Shown one piece after another: positions 1-6,776 of a stretch of DNA of 12,070 bases. The DNA comes from JAYFRE01 sp034926235. Lineage in GTDB: Bacteria > Pseudomonadota > Alphaproteobacteria > Rhodospirillales > Magnetospirillaceae. A program made the translations under genes and the position numbers. The notes under the pieces were generated by a model. The model was not told the origin of the DNA and searched no databases. It worked only from the letters and a program-made list of their open reading frames with translations. The DNA is taken from positions 1-12,070 of the forward strand of contig JAYFRE010000012.1 of NCBI GenBank assembly GCA_034926235.1. Reading direction: 5' to 3'. Every line of letters starts with the position of its first letter. Positions within the stretch are counted from its first letter, which is position 1.

Positions 1-436
1 CGACATAGGGCAGCCCCATGCCGGCGATACTGTCGAACAGGCCGAGCCGGGCCGTCATCGCGTAATTTTCGACGATGAGGACCTCGGGCAGGATGAAAAG
101 CTGCAACAGAACCAGAATGAACAGGATATCCCGTCCGGGGAATGAAAAGCGGGCAAAGGCGTACCCGGCCAGGGTACACAGCGTCAATTGCCCGATCAGG
201 ATGAATCCGACCAGCAACAGGCTGTTCCCCATATAGACGAGCCAGGGAGCGGCGGCCCAGGCGGTGCGGAAATTGTCGAGGGTCCAGGGCGCGCCTGAGG
301 CGAAATCGAGCGCGGTTCCGGGGGGATGGAACGCCGCCCATACGGCGAACAGCAGCGGCGACACCCACAACAGAGCCAGAGTCCAGGCTCCGGCGGCATC
401 GAGCGCCCCGTCCCGGGAAAAGTGGCGCGCGCTCAT
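1..436 (-). CDS. ugpE: ABC importer permease, UgpE/MalG type (partial, 3' end off window)
   Basis: This is the second inner-membrane permease of a carbohydrate/glycerol-phosphate ABC importer (MalG/UgpE branch, binding-protein-dependent transport family). About 145 N-terminal residues are visible, starting MSARHFSRDG and reading without a stop to the window edge. Hydrophobic segments near residues 15-35 (ALLWVSPLLFAVWAAF), 72-95 and 105-120 (ILFILVLLQLFILPEVL) fit membrane helices. The stretch between them, with MGNSLLLVGF and LAGYAFARFSFPGRD, is typical of this family. The EAA loop that docks to the ATPase lies beyond the edge. Its ATG overlaps the stop of the preceding permease gene as ATGA (433-436), so the two are translationally coupled. 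The symbol is assigned from the GlpR-ugp context; a permease for another solute of the same family is possible. Confidence 0.88.
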   Translation of the reverse strand, partial: MSARHFSRDGALDAAGAWTLALLWVSPLLFAVWAAFHPPGTALDFASGAPWTLDNFRTAWAAAPWLVYMGNSLLLVGFILIGQLTLCTLAGYAFARFSFPGRDILFILVLLQLFILPEVLIVENYAMTARLGLFDSIAGMGLPYV

Positions 437-1326
437 CGATAGTGAATCCTTTTTTCCAGGACGCGGAACTGGACCACGGCGACGCCCCCCAGCAGCAGGA
501 GGACCAGCATGGTCAGGGCAGCGGCGTGCGGGCTGTCGAAATAGGCGAAGGCCATTTCCCAGATCCAGTACAGCACCAGTTTCGAGGCGTTGTCCGGTCC
601 GCCCTTGGTCAGGATGAACAGATGGTCGATCAGCTTGACCGAATTGATCAGGGCGTTGACGAAGATGAAGAGAGTGGTCGGCATGAGAAGCGGCAGCAGC
701 ACCCGGCGCGCATAGGTCAAGCGGCCTGCGCCTTCGATCCCGGCGGCTTCCTTCAGATCGGGCGGGATGGTTTGCAGGGCGGCCAGGTAGAAGATCATGA
801 AGAAGCCGGATTCCTTCCAGATCGTGACCACCATGACGGCCCATAGGGCGGTTTGGGGCTGTCCCAGCCAGTTGACCGGGGCGATTCCGAACAATCCGGT
901 GATGCTGTCGATCACCCCCAGCCCCGGCGTGTAAAAAAAGAGCCACAGATTGGCTGCAGCGACCATCGGCAGCATCACCGGGGTGAAATAGGCGCAGCGA
1001 ACCAGTCCGCGCGCCGGAATCCGGGCATTGGCCCAAAGCGCCATGACCAGCGCCAATCCGACCGAAACCGGGACGGTGACGGCGGCGTAGAGCAAATTAT
1101 TGACAGCCACGGTGGCGAAGACCGGATCGGCGAAGAGATCGGCATAGTTTTCCAGCCCGGCGAAGACGCTGGGCCGCCGCGCCGTACCACGGGACATTAG
1201 GCTGGAGAACAATGTCGTGATGGTGGGAGTGAAAGCAAACAGGGACAAAAGAATCAGAGCAGGCGATAGGAGCATCCAGCCGTAAAGAGCATGCCGCCGG
1301 CGCTGATAACGGGAGAGATCGTCCAT
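433..1326 (-). CDS. ugpA: ABC importer permease, UgpA/MalF type
   Basis: This 297-residue inner-membrane permease forms, with the next gene, the translocation channel of a carbohydrate/glycerol-phosphate ABC importer. Predicted membrane segments lie near residues 14-39, 76-99, 110-132, 160-184, 217-240 and 268-290, six in all as is usual for UgpA. The cytoplasmic EAA loop that contacts the ATPase is at residues 193-216: it begins EAAGIEGAG and ends LLPLLMP, with the conserved EAA, G and LP. Length matches the family (about 295). The start MDDLSRYQRR sits just before the first helix. Upstream, AAGG about 10 bases before the ATG is a weak ribosome binding site. An 86-base gap containing a large hairpin separates it from ugpB, which should lower its expression relative to the binding protein. 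Confidence 0.92.
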   Translation of the reverse strand: MDDLSRYQRRRHALYGWMLLSPALILLSLFAFTPTITTLFSSLMSRGTARRPSVFAGLENYADLFADPVFATVAVNNLLYAAVTVPVSVGLALVMALWANARIPARGLVRCAYFTPVMLPMVAAANLWLFFYTPGLGVIDSITGLFGIAPVNWLGQPQTALWAVMVVTIWKESGFFMIFYLAALQTIPPDLKEAAGIEGAGRLTYARRVLLPLLMPTTLFIFVNALINSVKLIDHLFILTKGGPDNASKLVLYWIWEMAFAYFDSPHAAALTMLVLLLLGGVAVVQFRVLEKRIHYR

Positions 1327-1348
1327 GGAGGAACCTTGGCGGTCGGAG

Positions 1349-1403
1349 GCGATTTTGGAGGGGCGGGTCCGGATTTTTGGTCCGGTCCCGCCCCCAAAAT
1401 CGC
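1349..1403 (-). other. Large intercistronic stem-loop between ugpB and ugpA
   Basis: In the minus-strand transcript, 1403-1381 pairs with 1373-1349. Ten base pairs (GCGATTTTGG/CCAAAATCGC) are followed by seven (GGGCGGG/CCCGCCC) after a two-base bulge, then five (CCGGA/TCCGG) after an A-A mismatch, closing a 7-base loop. It begins about 10 bases after the ugpB stop. No T-run follows, so it is not a classic intrinsic terminator. A partial terminator or a 3' stabiliser of the ugpB message, giving more binding protein than permease, is the known role of such hairpins in importer operons. That role is inferred here. Confidence 0.75.
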
Positions 1404-1412
1404 TATTCCGGT

Positions 1413-2693
1413 TCAGCGATAGGGCTTCAGGAGCTTGTCGGCGGTAATCTGGGCGGCCTTCAGGGCGGCTTCGGGGCTCTGACGCCCGGTCAGCGCCGCC
1501 TGGACGGCGTTGGACAAGGCTTCGCGCACGCGGGCGGTTTCCCAGGTCGAAAATTCGGCGATGGCGACCTTCAACTGATCGCGGGCGACCAGGGCTTGCG
1601 GGAATTCCCGGCCATAGGCCTTCAGCGCGTCGGTTTCATAGGAAGCGGGGCTGATGCCGACATAACCGGTCGCAATCGACCATTGGGCGGCGCGTTCCGG
1701 CGCGGTCATGTAACGGATCAGGGCCAGAGAGGCGTCCCGTTCCTTGGCGCTGGCGTTCTTGAAGAGATAGAAATTGCCGCCGCCGGTGGGCGAGCCGGGC
1801 TGCTTGTGGGCGGGCAATTCGGCGACGCCGAAATCGAACTTGGCTTCATTCTTCACCGCGGTCAGATTGCCCGTGGTGTGCCACATCATCGCCGTCTGTC
1901 CTTGGACGAAGGCCTGGCGCAGCGTGCCCCATTCGATGGCGCCTTCGGGCATGATCTTGTGCTCGGTGGCAAGCGACCGCCAGAAAGAAAGGGCGTCGAT
2001 CACCGCCGGATCGTCGAACGAGACATGACGCCCGTCCGCGCTCATCAATTCCTTGCCGTTCTGGATGGCGAAACACTGGAACATCCAATAGGGATAGCCG
2101 GTCGAGGGCACCATCAGCCCGTAATGGCCGTCCTTGGTCAGCTTCTTGCCGACAGCGACCATCTCGTCCCAGGTGGCCGGCGGCTTCTCGGGGTCCAGCC
2201 CGGCGGCGCGGAACATGTCCTTGTTGTAATACATGACGATGGTGGAGCGCTGGAACGGGATGCCCCAGGTCTTGCCATCGACATGGCTGTTGGCCATCAA
2301 AGCGGGGTAGAAGCTTTTCAGCCAGGCCTTGTCCTCGTCGGTCTTGACGACATCCTCGAAAGGCAGGACCAGACCCTGTTCGACCAGATCGTAGGCATCG
2401 ATCGAAAACAGCACCGAAAGCTGGACCTTTTCGCCGCTCTTCAAGGCGGATAGGGCGCGCACGCGGGTGTCATCATAATTGCCGGCATAGACGGCCTTGA
2501 CCGTCACGTCCGGATGTTCCGACTGAAAGCCTTCGATCATACCGTCGATCACCTTGGTCAGCGGACCGCCGACCGAGATCGGGTAATACATGGTCAGTTC
2601 GGTTTTGGGCTGGTCTGCGGCTGCCGCGGCCGGGGTTGCCGCGGCGGTCATAAGGCCGGTCGCCAGGGCGGCGGCGGTCAGAATTTTTTTCAT
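1413..2693 (-). CDS. ugpB: Periplasmic solute-binding protein, UgpB-like (family 1)
   Basis: This is the periplasmic receptor (426 residues) that captures solute for the UgpAEC importer. A Sec signal peptide, MKKILTAAALATGLMTAAAT, is followed by an Ala-rich cleavage zone at about residues 22-26. No lipobox Cys is seen, so a soluble periplasmic protein is expected. Features shared with E. coli UgpB include GNY (71-73), STIVMYYNKD (150-159), AGLDPEKPPATWDE (164-177), TGY (342-344), an Arg near 388-390 in the C-terminal helix region, and the family-typical C terminus. The start is fixed by AAGGAG seven bases before the ATG. It lies 62 bases after ugpC. Substrate is probably sn-glycerol-3-phosphate or a glycerophosphodiester, from the GlpR-type regulator and UgpB similarity; sugars or polyols cannot be excluded. 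Confidence 0.9.
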   Translation of the reverse strand: MKKILTAAALATGLMTAAATPAAAAADQPKTELTMYYPISVGGPLTKVIDGMIEGFQSEHPDVTVKAVYAGNYDDTRVRALSALKSGEKVQLSVLFSIDAYDLVEQGLVLPFEDVVKTDEDKAWLKSFYPALMANSHVDGKTWGIPFQRSTIVMYYNKDMFRAAGLDPEKPPATWDEMVAVGKKLTKDGHYGLMVPSTGYPYWMFQCFAIQNGKELMSADGRHVSFDDPAVIDALSFWRSLATEHKIMPEGAIEWGTLRQAFVQGQTAMMWHTTGNLTAVKNEAKFDFGVAELPAHKQPGSPTGGGNFYLFKNASAKERDASLALIRYMTAPERAAQWSIATGYVGISPASYETDALKAYGREFPQALVARDQLKVAIAEFSTWETARVREALSNAVQAALTGRQSPEAALKAAQITADKLLKPYR

Positions 2694-2709
2694 GACGGAC
2701 TCCTTGGAA

Positions 2710-2725
2710 TTCGTTTGATAACAGC
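2710..2725. promoter_or_regulatory. Possible degenerate GlpR-type operator before ugpB
   Basis: The plus strand reads TTCGTTTGATAACAGC. It matches 12 of 16 positions of the operator at 4653-4668, and its left half-site TTCGTTT is intact while the right half is lost. It sits 17-32 bases upstream of the ugpB start, between ugpC and ugpB. It may be a weak internal binding site or a chance match. Confidence 0.25.
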
Positions 2726-2755
2726 AGGCGGAATCGGAGAGGTGTTTTCAAAGGA

Positions 2756-3856
2756 TCAGACGGCCGCGCGGATCGCCGGACCATCAAGGGGGGCGGACGC
2801 ACTCAAACGCTGTCCGTTGTCGCGGTCGAACCAGTGGGCCGAACACGCGTTCCAGCCAAGATGAACGCCGGTTCCAGGCGTAAAATCGGCGCGGCCGGGG
2901 ATGCGGGCCGTGATCGGTCCCGCTCCGTCGGCGTCGAGATAAAGGAAGGTTTCCGCCCCCAGGAATTCGCTGGCGACGATGCGGGCCGGCAGCAATCCTT
3001 CGCCGGGCGTGACGATGCGGATTGCTTCGCCATGCAACCCCAGCAGCAGCCGGTCGGCGTTCGTGACCCCAGGGCGCGCCCGTGGCGGCAGCCGGTCGGC
3101 GGGGATCATCGTCATTGGCGGGCTGCCGACGAAACCGGCGGCGAAAACGCTGGCGGGGCGTTCATACAGATCGGCGGGCGGCCCCATCTGTTCCAGTCGG
3201 CCCCGGTTCAACAGGACGATCCGGTCGGCCATGCCCATGGCTTCGGTCTGATCGTGAGTGACATAGATGACGGTCATGCCCAGCCGGCGCTGCAAGGCCC
3301 GGATTTCCTGACGGACGCCGTGGCGCAGCTTGGCGTCGAGATTGGACAAAGGTTCGTCCATCAGACACAAGGGATGGCCGGCGACCACCGAACGGGCCAG
3401 GGCCACACGCTGGCGCTGACCGCCGGAAAGCTGCGCCGGTTTGCGTGATTCCAATCCGTCGAGGCCGGTCAGGGCGAGGGCTTCGGCTAGTTTCTGTTCC
3501 CGCACCGTGCGCGGCACACGCCGCACCTTGAGTCCAAAGACGATGTTCTCGGCGACCGAGAGATGCGGGAACAGCGCATAGGATTGGAAAACCATGGACA
3601 GGCCGCGTTCCGATGGCGGCAGGGCGGTCACGTCGCGGCCTTTGATGTAGATGCGGCCGCGGTCGGGTGTTTCCAATCCGGCGATCAGCCGCAACGTGGT
3701 CGATTTGCCGCAGCCGGACGGGCCAAGCAGCACGGTGAAGCTGCCTTGAGGAATGTCGATCGACAGATCGTCGATCCCGCCGCCGCCCTGGAAGATGCGC
3801 CGCACCCCGTCCAGGCGGATGAAGGCGGAATCGTTCTGTCCGTTGTGATCGGTCAT
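2756..3856 (-). CDS. ugpC: ABC importer ATP-binding protein, UgpC/MalK type
   Basis: This 366-residue cytoplasmic ATPase would power the UgpAE channel. All nucleotide-binding elements are visible: Walker A GPSGCGKST (45-53), Q-loop Gln91 (VFQSYALFPH), signature LSGGQRQRVALAR (143-155), Walker B LCLMDEP (163-169), D-loop SNLDAKLR (171-178) and switch His201 (THDQTEAM). The C-terminal ~130 residues form the regulatory TOBE/OB region of the CUT1/MalK subfamily, whose one ATPase normally serves both subunit positions as a homodimer. Length is near that of E. coli UgpC (about 356). AAGGAG lies about eight bases before the ATG. The ATG overlaps the glpR stop as ATGA, coupling repressor and transporter translation. 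The ATPase comes before the binding protein here, unlike the E. coli ugpBAEC order. Confidence 0.93.
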   Translation of the reverse strand: MTDHNGQNDSAFIRLDGVRRIFQGGGGIDDLSIDIPQGSFTVLLGPSGCGKSTTLRLIAGLETPDRGRIYIKGRDVTALPPSERGLSMVFQSYALFPHLSVAENIVFGLKVRRVPRTVREQKLAEALALTGLDGLESRKPAQLSGGQRQRVALARSVVAGHPLCLMDEPLSNLDAKLRHGVRQEIRALQRRLGMTVIYVTHDQTEAMGMADRIVLLNRGRLEQMGPPADLYERPASVFAAGFVGSPPMTMIPADRLPPRARPGVTNADRLLLGLHGEAIRIVTPGEGLLPARIVASEFLGAETFLYLDADGAGPITARIPGRADFTPGTGVHLGWNACSAHWFDRDNGQRLSASAPLDGPAIRAAV

Positions 3857-4635
3857 GACAGATCTCCTTGGGCCAGATGCAGGCGTTCGGCGATGCCGGC
3901 CTGCCGGAAAAGCGGCAGGAACGCATCGGGCGGTGTTTCATCCAGGACGATGATGTCGGCTTCGCCGAGATGTCCGCCGCGCGCCGGGGCCAAACGGGCA
4001 CATTTACTGATGTCGGCGACCAGGATGGCGGTGCGGCAGCTTTCCCTTAAGGCCGTGCGCGCCAAAACCTCGGCGCGGTCGAAATCAACCAGCGTTCCGT
4101 CCGGATCGATGCCGCCGATGCCGAAAATGCCGAAATCGACCCGATAATCGTGAAACATATCCACCACATCGGGTCCCAGCAGATCGCGGTCGGGAAAACG
4201 CACTGTGCCGCCCGGCACCACGATCCGGTTCGGCCGCGACGCGCTCAGCAGCATGGCGATGTTGAGGTTGTTGGTGACGACGGTCAGATCTTCGTGATCC
4301 GTCAGGGCGCGGGCGACGAATTCCGGCGTCGTGCCGATACCGAAGGAAACCGAGGCATGGTCGGGAATCAGCCGGGCGACATGAGCGCCGATGGCCCGCT
4401 TGGCTTCGACCCGGGTAATTCGGCGGGATTCATAGGACAGATTGATCAGCGGCGGGTCGAGATACTCGGCCCCGCCATGACGGCGGCGCAGCAGATTGGC
4501 GGCGCAAAGTTCGTTGATGTCGCGGCGAATGGTCTGCGGTGTGACCGAAAAGCATCCCGACAGCGCCTCTACCGTCATGAAACCCTGCCGGCGGATAACG
4601 GCGACGATGTCTTGTTGCCGGGTGCTGATGTTCAT
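3853..4635 (-). CDS. glpR: DeoR-family repressor, GlpR-like
   Basis: This 260-residue cytoplasmic repressor closely resembles E. coli GlpR, whose inducer is glycerol-3-phosphate. The N-terminal DeoR helix-turn-helix spans about residues 5-58, with VTPQTIRRDINEL (31-43) and RRHGGA (51-56). The C-terminal sugar-phosphate-sensing domain (DeoR C-terminal, ribose-isomerase-like fold) shows GIGTTPEFVARAL (99-111), VVTNNLN (119-125), DFGIFGIGGIDPDG (167-180), FDRAEV (185-190) and LVADISK (205-211), each with a close counterpart in GlpR. It opens the operon and lies 3 bp from a palindrome carrying GlpR-type operators, so autorepression is likely. Shine-Dalgarno sequence before the ATG is poor (TACGGA directly adjacent). 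Another phosphorylated polyol could be the effector, but GlpR is the best match. Confidence 0.9.
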   Translation of the reverse strand: MNISTRQQDIVAVIRRQGFMTVEALSGCFSVTPQTIRRDINELCAANLLRRRHGGAEYLDPPLINLSYESRRITRVEAKRAIGAHVARLIPDHASVSFGIGTTPEFVARALTDHEDLTVVTNNLNIAMLLSASRPNRIVVPGGTVRFPDRDLLGPDVVDMFHDYRVDFGIFGIGGIDPDGTLVDFDRAEVLARTALRESCRTAILVADISKCARLAPARGGHLGEADIIVLDETPPDAFLPLFRQAGIAERLHLAQGDLS

Positions 4636-4638
4636 TCC

Positions 4639-4678
4639 GTACCGTCACGATGTTCGTTTGAAAACGAAATGACGGTAC
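4639..4678. promoter_or_regulatory. Nested palindrome with GlpR-type operator O1
   Basis: The inner element at 4653-4668 reads TTCGTTTGAAAACGAA, with 7-bp inverted arms TTCGTTT/AAACGAA. This resembles the E. coli GlpR operator core (TTCG, A/T centre, CGAA). It is enclosed by perfect 9-bp arms, GTACCGTCA at 4639-4647 and TGACGGTAC at 4670-4678. The left edge is three bases from the glpR start codon. It is likely a repressor site for glpR-ugpCBAE. The outer arms could also fold in the leader RNA beside the ribosome binding site. Confidence 0.6.
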
Positions 4679-4681
4679 GCG

Positions 4682-4697
4682 CGTTCGATAACGAACG
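4682..4697. promoter_or_regulatory. GlpR-type operator O2
   Basis: The sequence CGTTCGATAACGAACG has 6-bp inverted arms (CGTTCG/CGAACG) around ATAA. Its core TTCGATAACGAA matches the known E. coli GlpR operator consensus core. The centre is 29 bp from that of O1, so two repressor molecules could bind in tandem over the glpR promoter. I see no convincing -35/-10 pair. Confidence 0.62.
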
Positions 4698-4740
4698 GAT
4701 GTCGGTTCAGTGACGTTTCGGTGAAATCGTTCCGGTCCCA

Positions 4741-4770
4741 CGCAAGACCGCCTGAATCGGCGGCCTTGCG
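4741..4770 (-). terminator. Stem-loop after the slyB-like gene (probable terminator)
   Basis: CGCAAG-A-CCGCC (4741-4752) and GGCGG-C-CTTGCG (4759-4770) form a stem around a 6-base loop. In the minus-strand RNA the off-centre pair is a G-U wobble, giving a continuous 12-bp stem; in the plus-strand RNA it is an A-C mismatch. This suggests selection on the minus transcript, and the hairpin lies about 20 bases after the slyB-like stop. No T-run follows on that strand, so termination may be weak or Rho-assisted. Confidence 0.5.
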
Positions 4771-4789
4771 GATTTTCCGTCCGGCGCGC

Positions 4790-5608
4790 TTATGGCGCGG
4801 GAACGGCGGCCTTGTCCGCTTGCGGCGGGGTGGCGAAATCGAAGCCGGACAGCGACGGAGCGTCCGTCTTCATGGATGGCGGCGCGTCCGGCTCGGGCGC
4901 GACAGTTTCGCTGCCGCTACTGGCGGCAGGAACTGCGGCGGGCGTTTCCGCCGGTTTGTCGCCGCCGTCGCTCAAGGTTTCGCTCTGGACCGGGGTGGCC
5001 TTGGGCGATTCGCCGGACGTTTCCGCCGGGGCTGGCGTATCCCTAGGCTTGTCGGCCATCGTCGCCGGGGCCGATTTCGGCGTTTCTTTGGTGGGAGCGT
5101 CGGCGGGCTGGGCTGTGTCCTTGGGCTTGTCGGCCTCGGGCAGTGTAACCGAATAATCGGGAACGATACGGGCCTGGCTGCCGGCGATGACGAGGACTTT
5201 CTGGCCGAGCGGCAGCGGCTGTTTCTCGCTTTGGGTGACCGAGATCATCTCGCCATCGGGCTTGCGCACGATATATTCCCACCCGGTGGTGTCGCCCGAG
5301 GCGTGCTCGATGGCAGAGCCGAGAAGGCCGCCGACCGCAGTGCCGGCAACGCCGCCCAGGGCCGAATCCATGCCCGATGTGCCGGCTTGTGCACCCAATA
5401 TGCCGCCGGCCGCACCGCCCGAGACAGCACCGACGGTGCCGCTGGCGCTGATCTTGACTTCCCGGAAGCCGACGATTACGCCGCTTTCGACCTTGCTCGC
5501 CTGCTGGACGGCGGTGGAATGATAGGTGTTGGGGGAATAATCCGAACTGCACCCTGCGAGCAGCCCGAGCAGGACGGCGACGACGCCTATTTCGATCGAT
5601 CTCGACAA
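4790..5608 (-). CDS. SlyB/Pcp-like glycine-zipper outer-membrane lipoprotein with long Pro/Ala-rich tail
   Basis: This is a predicted lipoprotein of 272 residues from a TTG start, which follows AAAGGA with about nine bases between. The signal peptide is residues 1-19, with lipobox LLAGC and lipidated Cys20. No Asp is at +2, favouring sorting to the outer membrane. Residues 21-155 align with the SlyB/Pcp family: Ala/Val-rich start, SGVIVGFREVKI (42-53), a glycine zipper with GGAAGGILGAQAG and GGVAGTAVGGLLG (about 57-98), then YIVRKPDGEMISVTQ (112-126) and LPLGQKVLVIAGSQARIVP (132-150). SlyB proteins usually end there, at about 155 residues. Here about 117 more residues rich in Pro, Ala, Thr, Lys and Asp/Glu follow, likely disordered in the periplasm. 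The frame is open upstream to an ATG at 5755, but that start would bury the signal peptide. SlyB homologues support outer-membrane integrity; a specific role here is unknown. Confidence 0.82.
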   Translation of the reverse strand: MSRSIEIGVVAVLLGLLAGCSSDYSPNTYHSTAVQQASKVESGVIVGFREVKISASGTVGAVSGGAAGGILGAQAGTSGMDSALGGVAGTAVGGLLGSAIEHASGDTTGWEYIVRKPDGEMISVTQSEKQPLPLGQKVLVIAGSQARIVPDYSVTLPEADKPKDTAQPADAPTKETPKSAPATMADKPRDTPAPAETSGESPKATPVQSETLSDGGDKPAETPAAVPAASSGSETVAPEPDAPPSMKTDAPSLSGFDFATPPQADKAAVPAP

Positions 5609-5767
5609 GACGAAGCATCCTTTGAAAGAGCCGGATTTTTCATATGATATCCATGAGGCGATGTCATCCGCCAAATTCGCACCCGGCCATCGTTTAAAAG
5701 GAATAAGGCCAAGGCGGGAAGGTCGCCGCCGTGCCGGCCGCGGCGCAAAATTCATTCCGATCCCGGT

Positions 5768-6667
5768 TTAATCTGGTCGCCGCAAACCGCGCGGCGCAAA
5801 AAGGAACTCGTCTTCCGGGTCATGGGCGGCATGCTTGCGCCGGGCGGTGTCGGGATCGCCCGAGGCATAGCAATAAGCGCAGCCTTGCGGACAGGATTCA
5901 TAAGCGCCGATGTCGCGCGATTCGGCGCAAAAACATCCCGTGCGATTGCCTTTCCGGCGAAAGGCAATGGGACGGCCGGCCCGATCCGACAATCTGGCTC
6001 CGTCGATGCAGGCGGCGGCTTCGCCCCATCCTTGTTCGACCAGGGCAGGCTGGGTGCACAAGCCGAGACGCATCTTGCACGTCTGTGCGATGCCGGTCAG
6101 ATCGGAAAGCAGGCCACGTTTTTCCTCATCCCGCGCCGGACGCCAGGAAAACCGGCCCGCGACCGCTGCCCGGTCCATGGAGCGCCGGGTTTTGGCGTAG
6201 GGTTCGACGAAACTGGTCACGACCTCGTCCACCGCGCCGGTCAGGCTGTCGGCCAAGGCGGCAAAATTGGCGCGGTGCCAATTGGGGGGCGTCACCGAGG
6301 ACAAAAGGATCGGATCATAGCGCCAGACTACCGCGCGGGGCCCGAATGTTTCGGCTAATCCCCGGATCAGAGCGGTCGCCCGCGACGCGGACGGCGTGGC
6401 GCGCTCGATCACTTTCGGATAGCCGGTCAGGGTGTATTGGATGACAAAAGGGATTCCCGCTTTTGCCACCAGATCAAGGACGGGCAGGAACGGGCCGATA
6501 TCGCGGGTCCAGAAAACGAACCCGTCCACTCCGTCGCGCAGCGGAACCAGAGAAGACGACCCGCCATAAGGATTGAGCACGCGGCAGAATCCGGCGCGGA
6601 AGCGGTTGGCGAACCAGGATCCGTAAAAAGCCGGGATGTCGGTGCGATAGCTGGCCGAAACAATCAT
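5768..6667 (-). CDS. DUF1848 family protein with C-terminal cysteine cluster
   Basis: This 299-residue protein belongs to the uncharacterised DUF1848 family. The start MIVSASYRTDIPAFYGSWF is the family's characteristic N terminus, followed by NRFRAGFCRVLNPYGG (21-36), DGFVFWTRD (48-56), FVIQYTLTGY (74-83) and VVWRYDPILLS (113-123). Near the C terminus are Cys245, Cys247, Cys259, Cys263 and Cys266; CPQGCAYC has C-x3-C-x2-C spacing like the cluster-binding motif of radical-SAM enzymes, a resemblance already noted for this family. An iron-sulfur protein is likely, but the reaction is unknown. The frame is open to 7084, but residues before MIVSAS only mirror queA and lack family similarity. The gene is divergent from queA with 109 bp between starts, and stands alone. 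Confidence 0.88.
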   Translation of the reverse strand: MIVSASYRTDIPAFYGSWFANRFRAGFCRVLNPYGGSSSLVPLRDGVDGFVFWTRDIGPFLPVLDLVAKAGIPFVIQYTLTGYPKVIERATPSASRATALIRGLAETFGPRAVVWRYDPILLSSVTPPNWHRANFAALADSLTGAVDEVVTSFVEPYAKTRRSMDRAAVAGRFSWRPARDEEKRGLLSDLTGIAQTCKMRLGLCTQPALVEQGWGEAAACIDGARLSDRAGRPIAFRRKGNRTGCFCAESRDIGAYESCPQGCAYCYASGDPDTARRKHAAHDPEDEFLFAPRGLRRPD

Positions 6668-6776
6668 GGTGCGGTCGATTCTGACCTTAAACGGCGCTGG
6701 GGTCAAAGGCGGGTATGCTTCTTGCCGGGGGTTTCGCATTGACGCCGGACGGCAAAAGCTGGCAAATCCCCGCATC
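6668..6776. promoter_or_regulatory. Divergent intergenic region, DUF1848 gene / queA
   Basis: These 109 bases separate the two opposed start codons, so promoters for both directions should lie here. I see no clear Shine-Dalgarno before queA. TTGACG at 6749-6754 is the only recognisable -35-like element, without a good -10 partner. No preQ1 riboswitch-like pseudoknot pattern is apparent. Confidence 0.35.

Noticed and set aside
1377..2453. A 358-codon open frame on the plus strand opposite ugpB
   Set aside because: It is antisense to a clearly recognisable binding protein, is rich in Gly/Arg/His/Asp typical of GC-rich shadow frames, and shows no family motif.
5724..5745. CGCCGC/GCGGCG hairpin after the DUF1848 gene as a terminator
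   Set aside because: It has a six-pair stem, ten-base loop and no T-run on the minus strand. This is too weak to call in GC-rich DNA.
5609..5755. ATG at 5755 as start of the SlyB-like lipoprotein
   Set aside because: It would put 49 residues before the signal peptide. The TTG at 5608 has a ribosome binding site and places the lipobox Cys at residue 20.
6668..6776. A preQ1 riboswitch upstream of queA
   Set aside because: I could not find the compact C-rich stem and A-rich tail of known preQ1 classes in these 109 bases.
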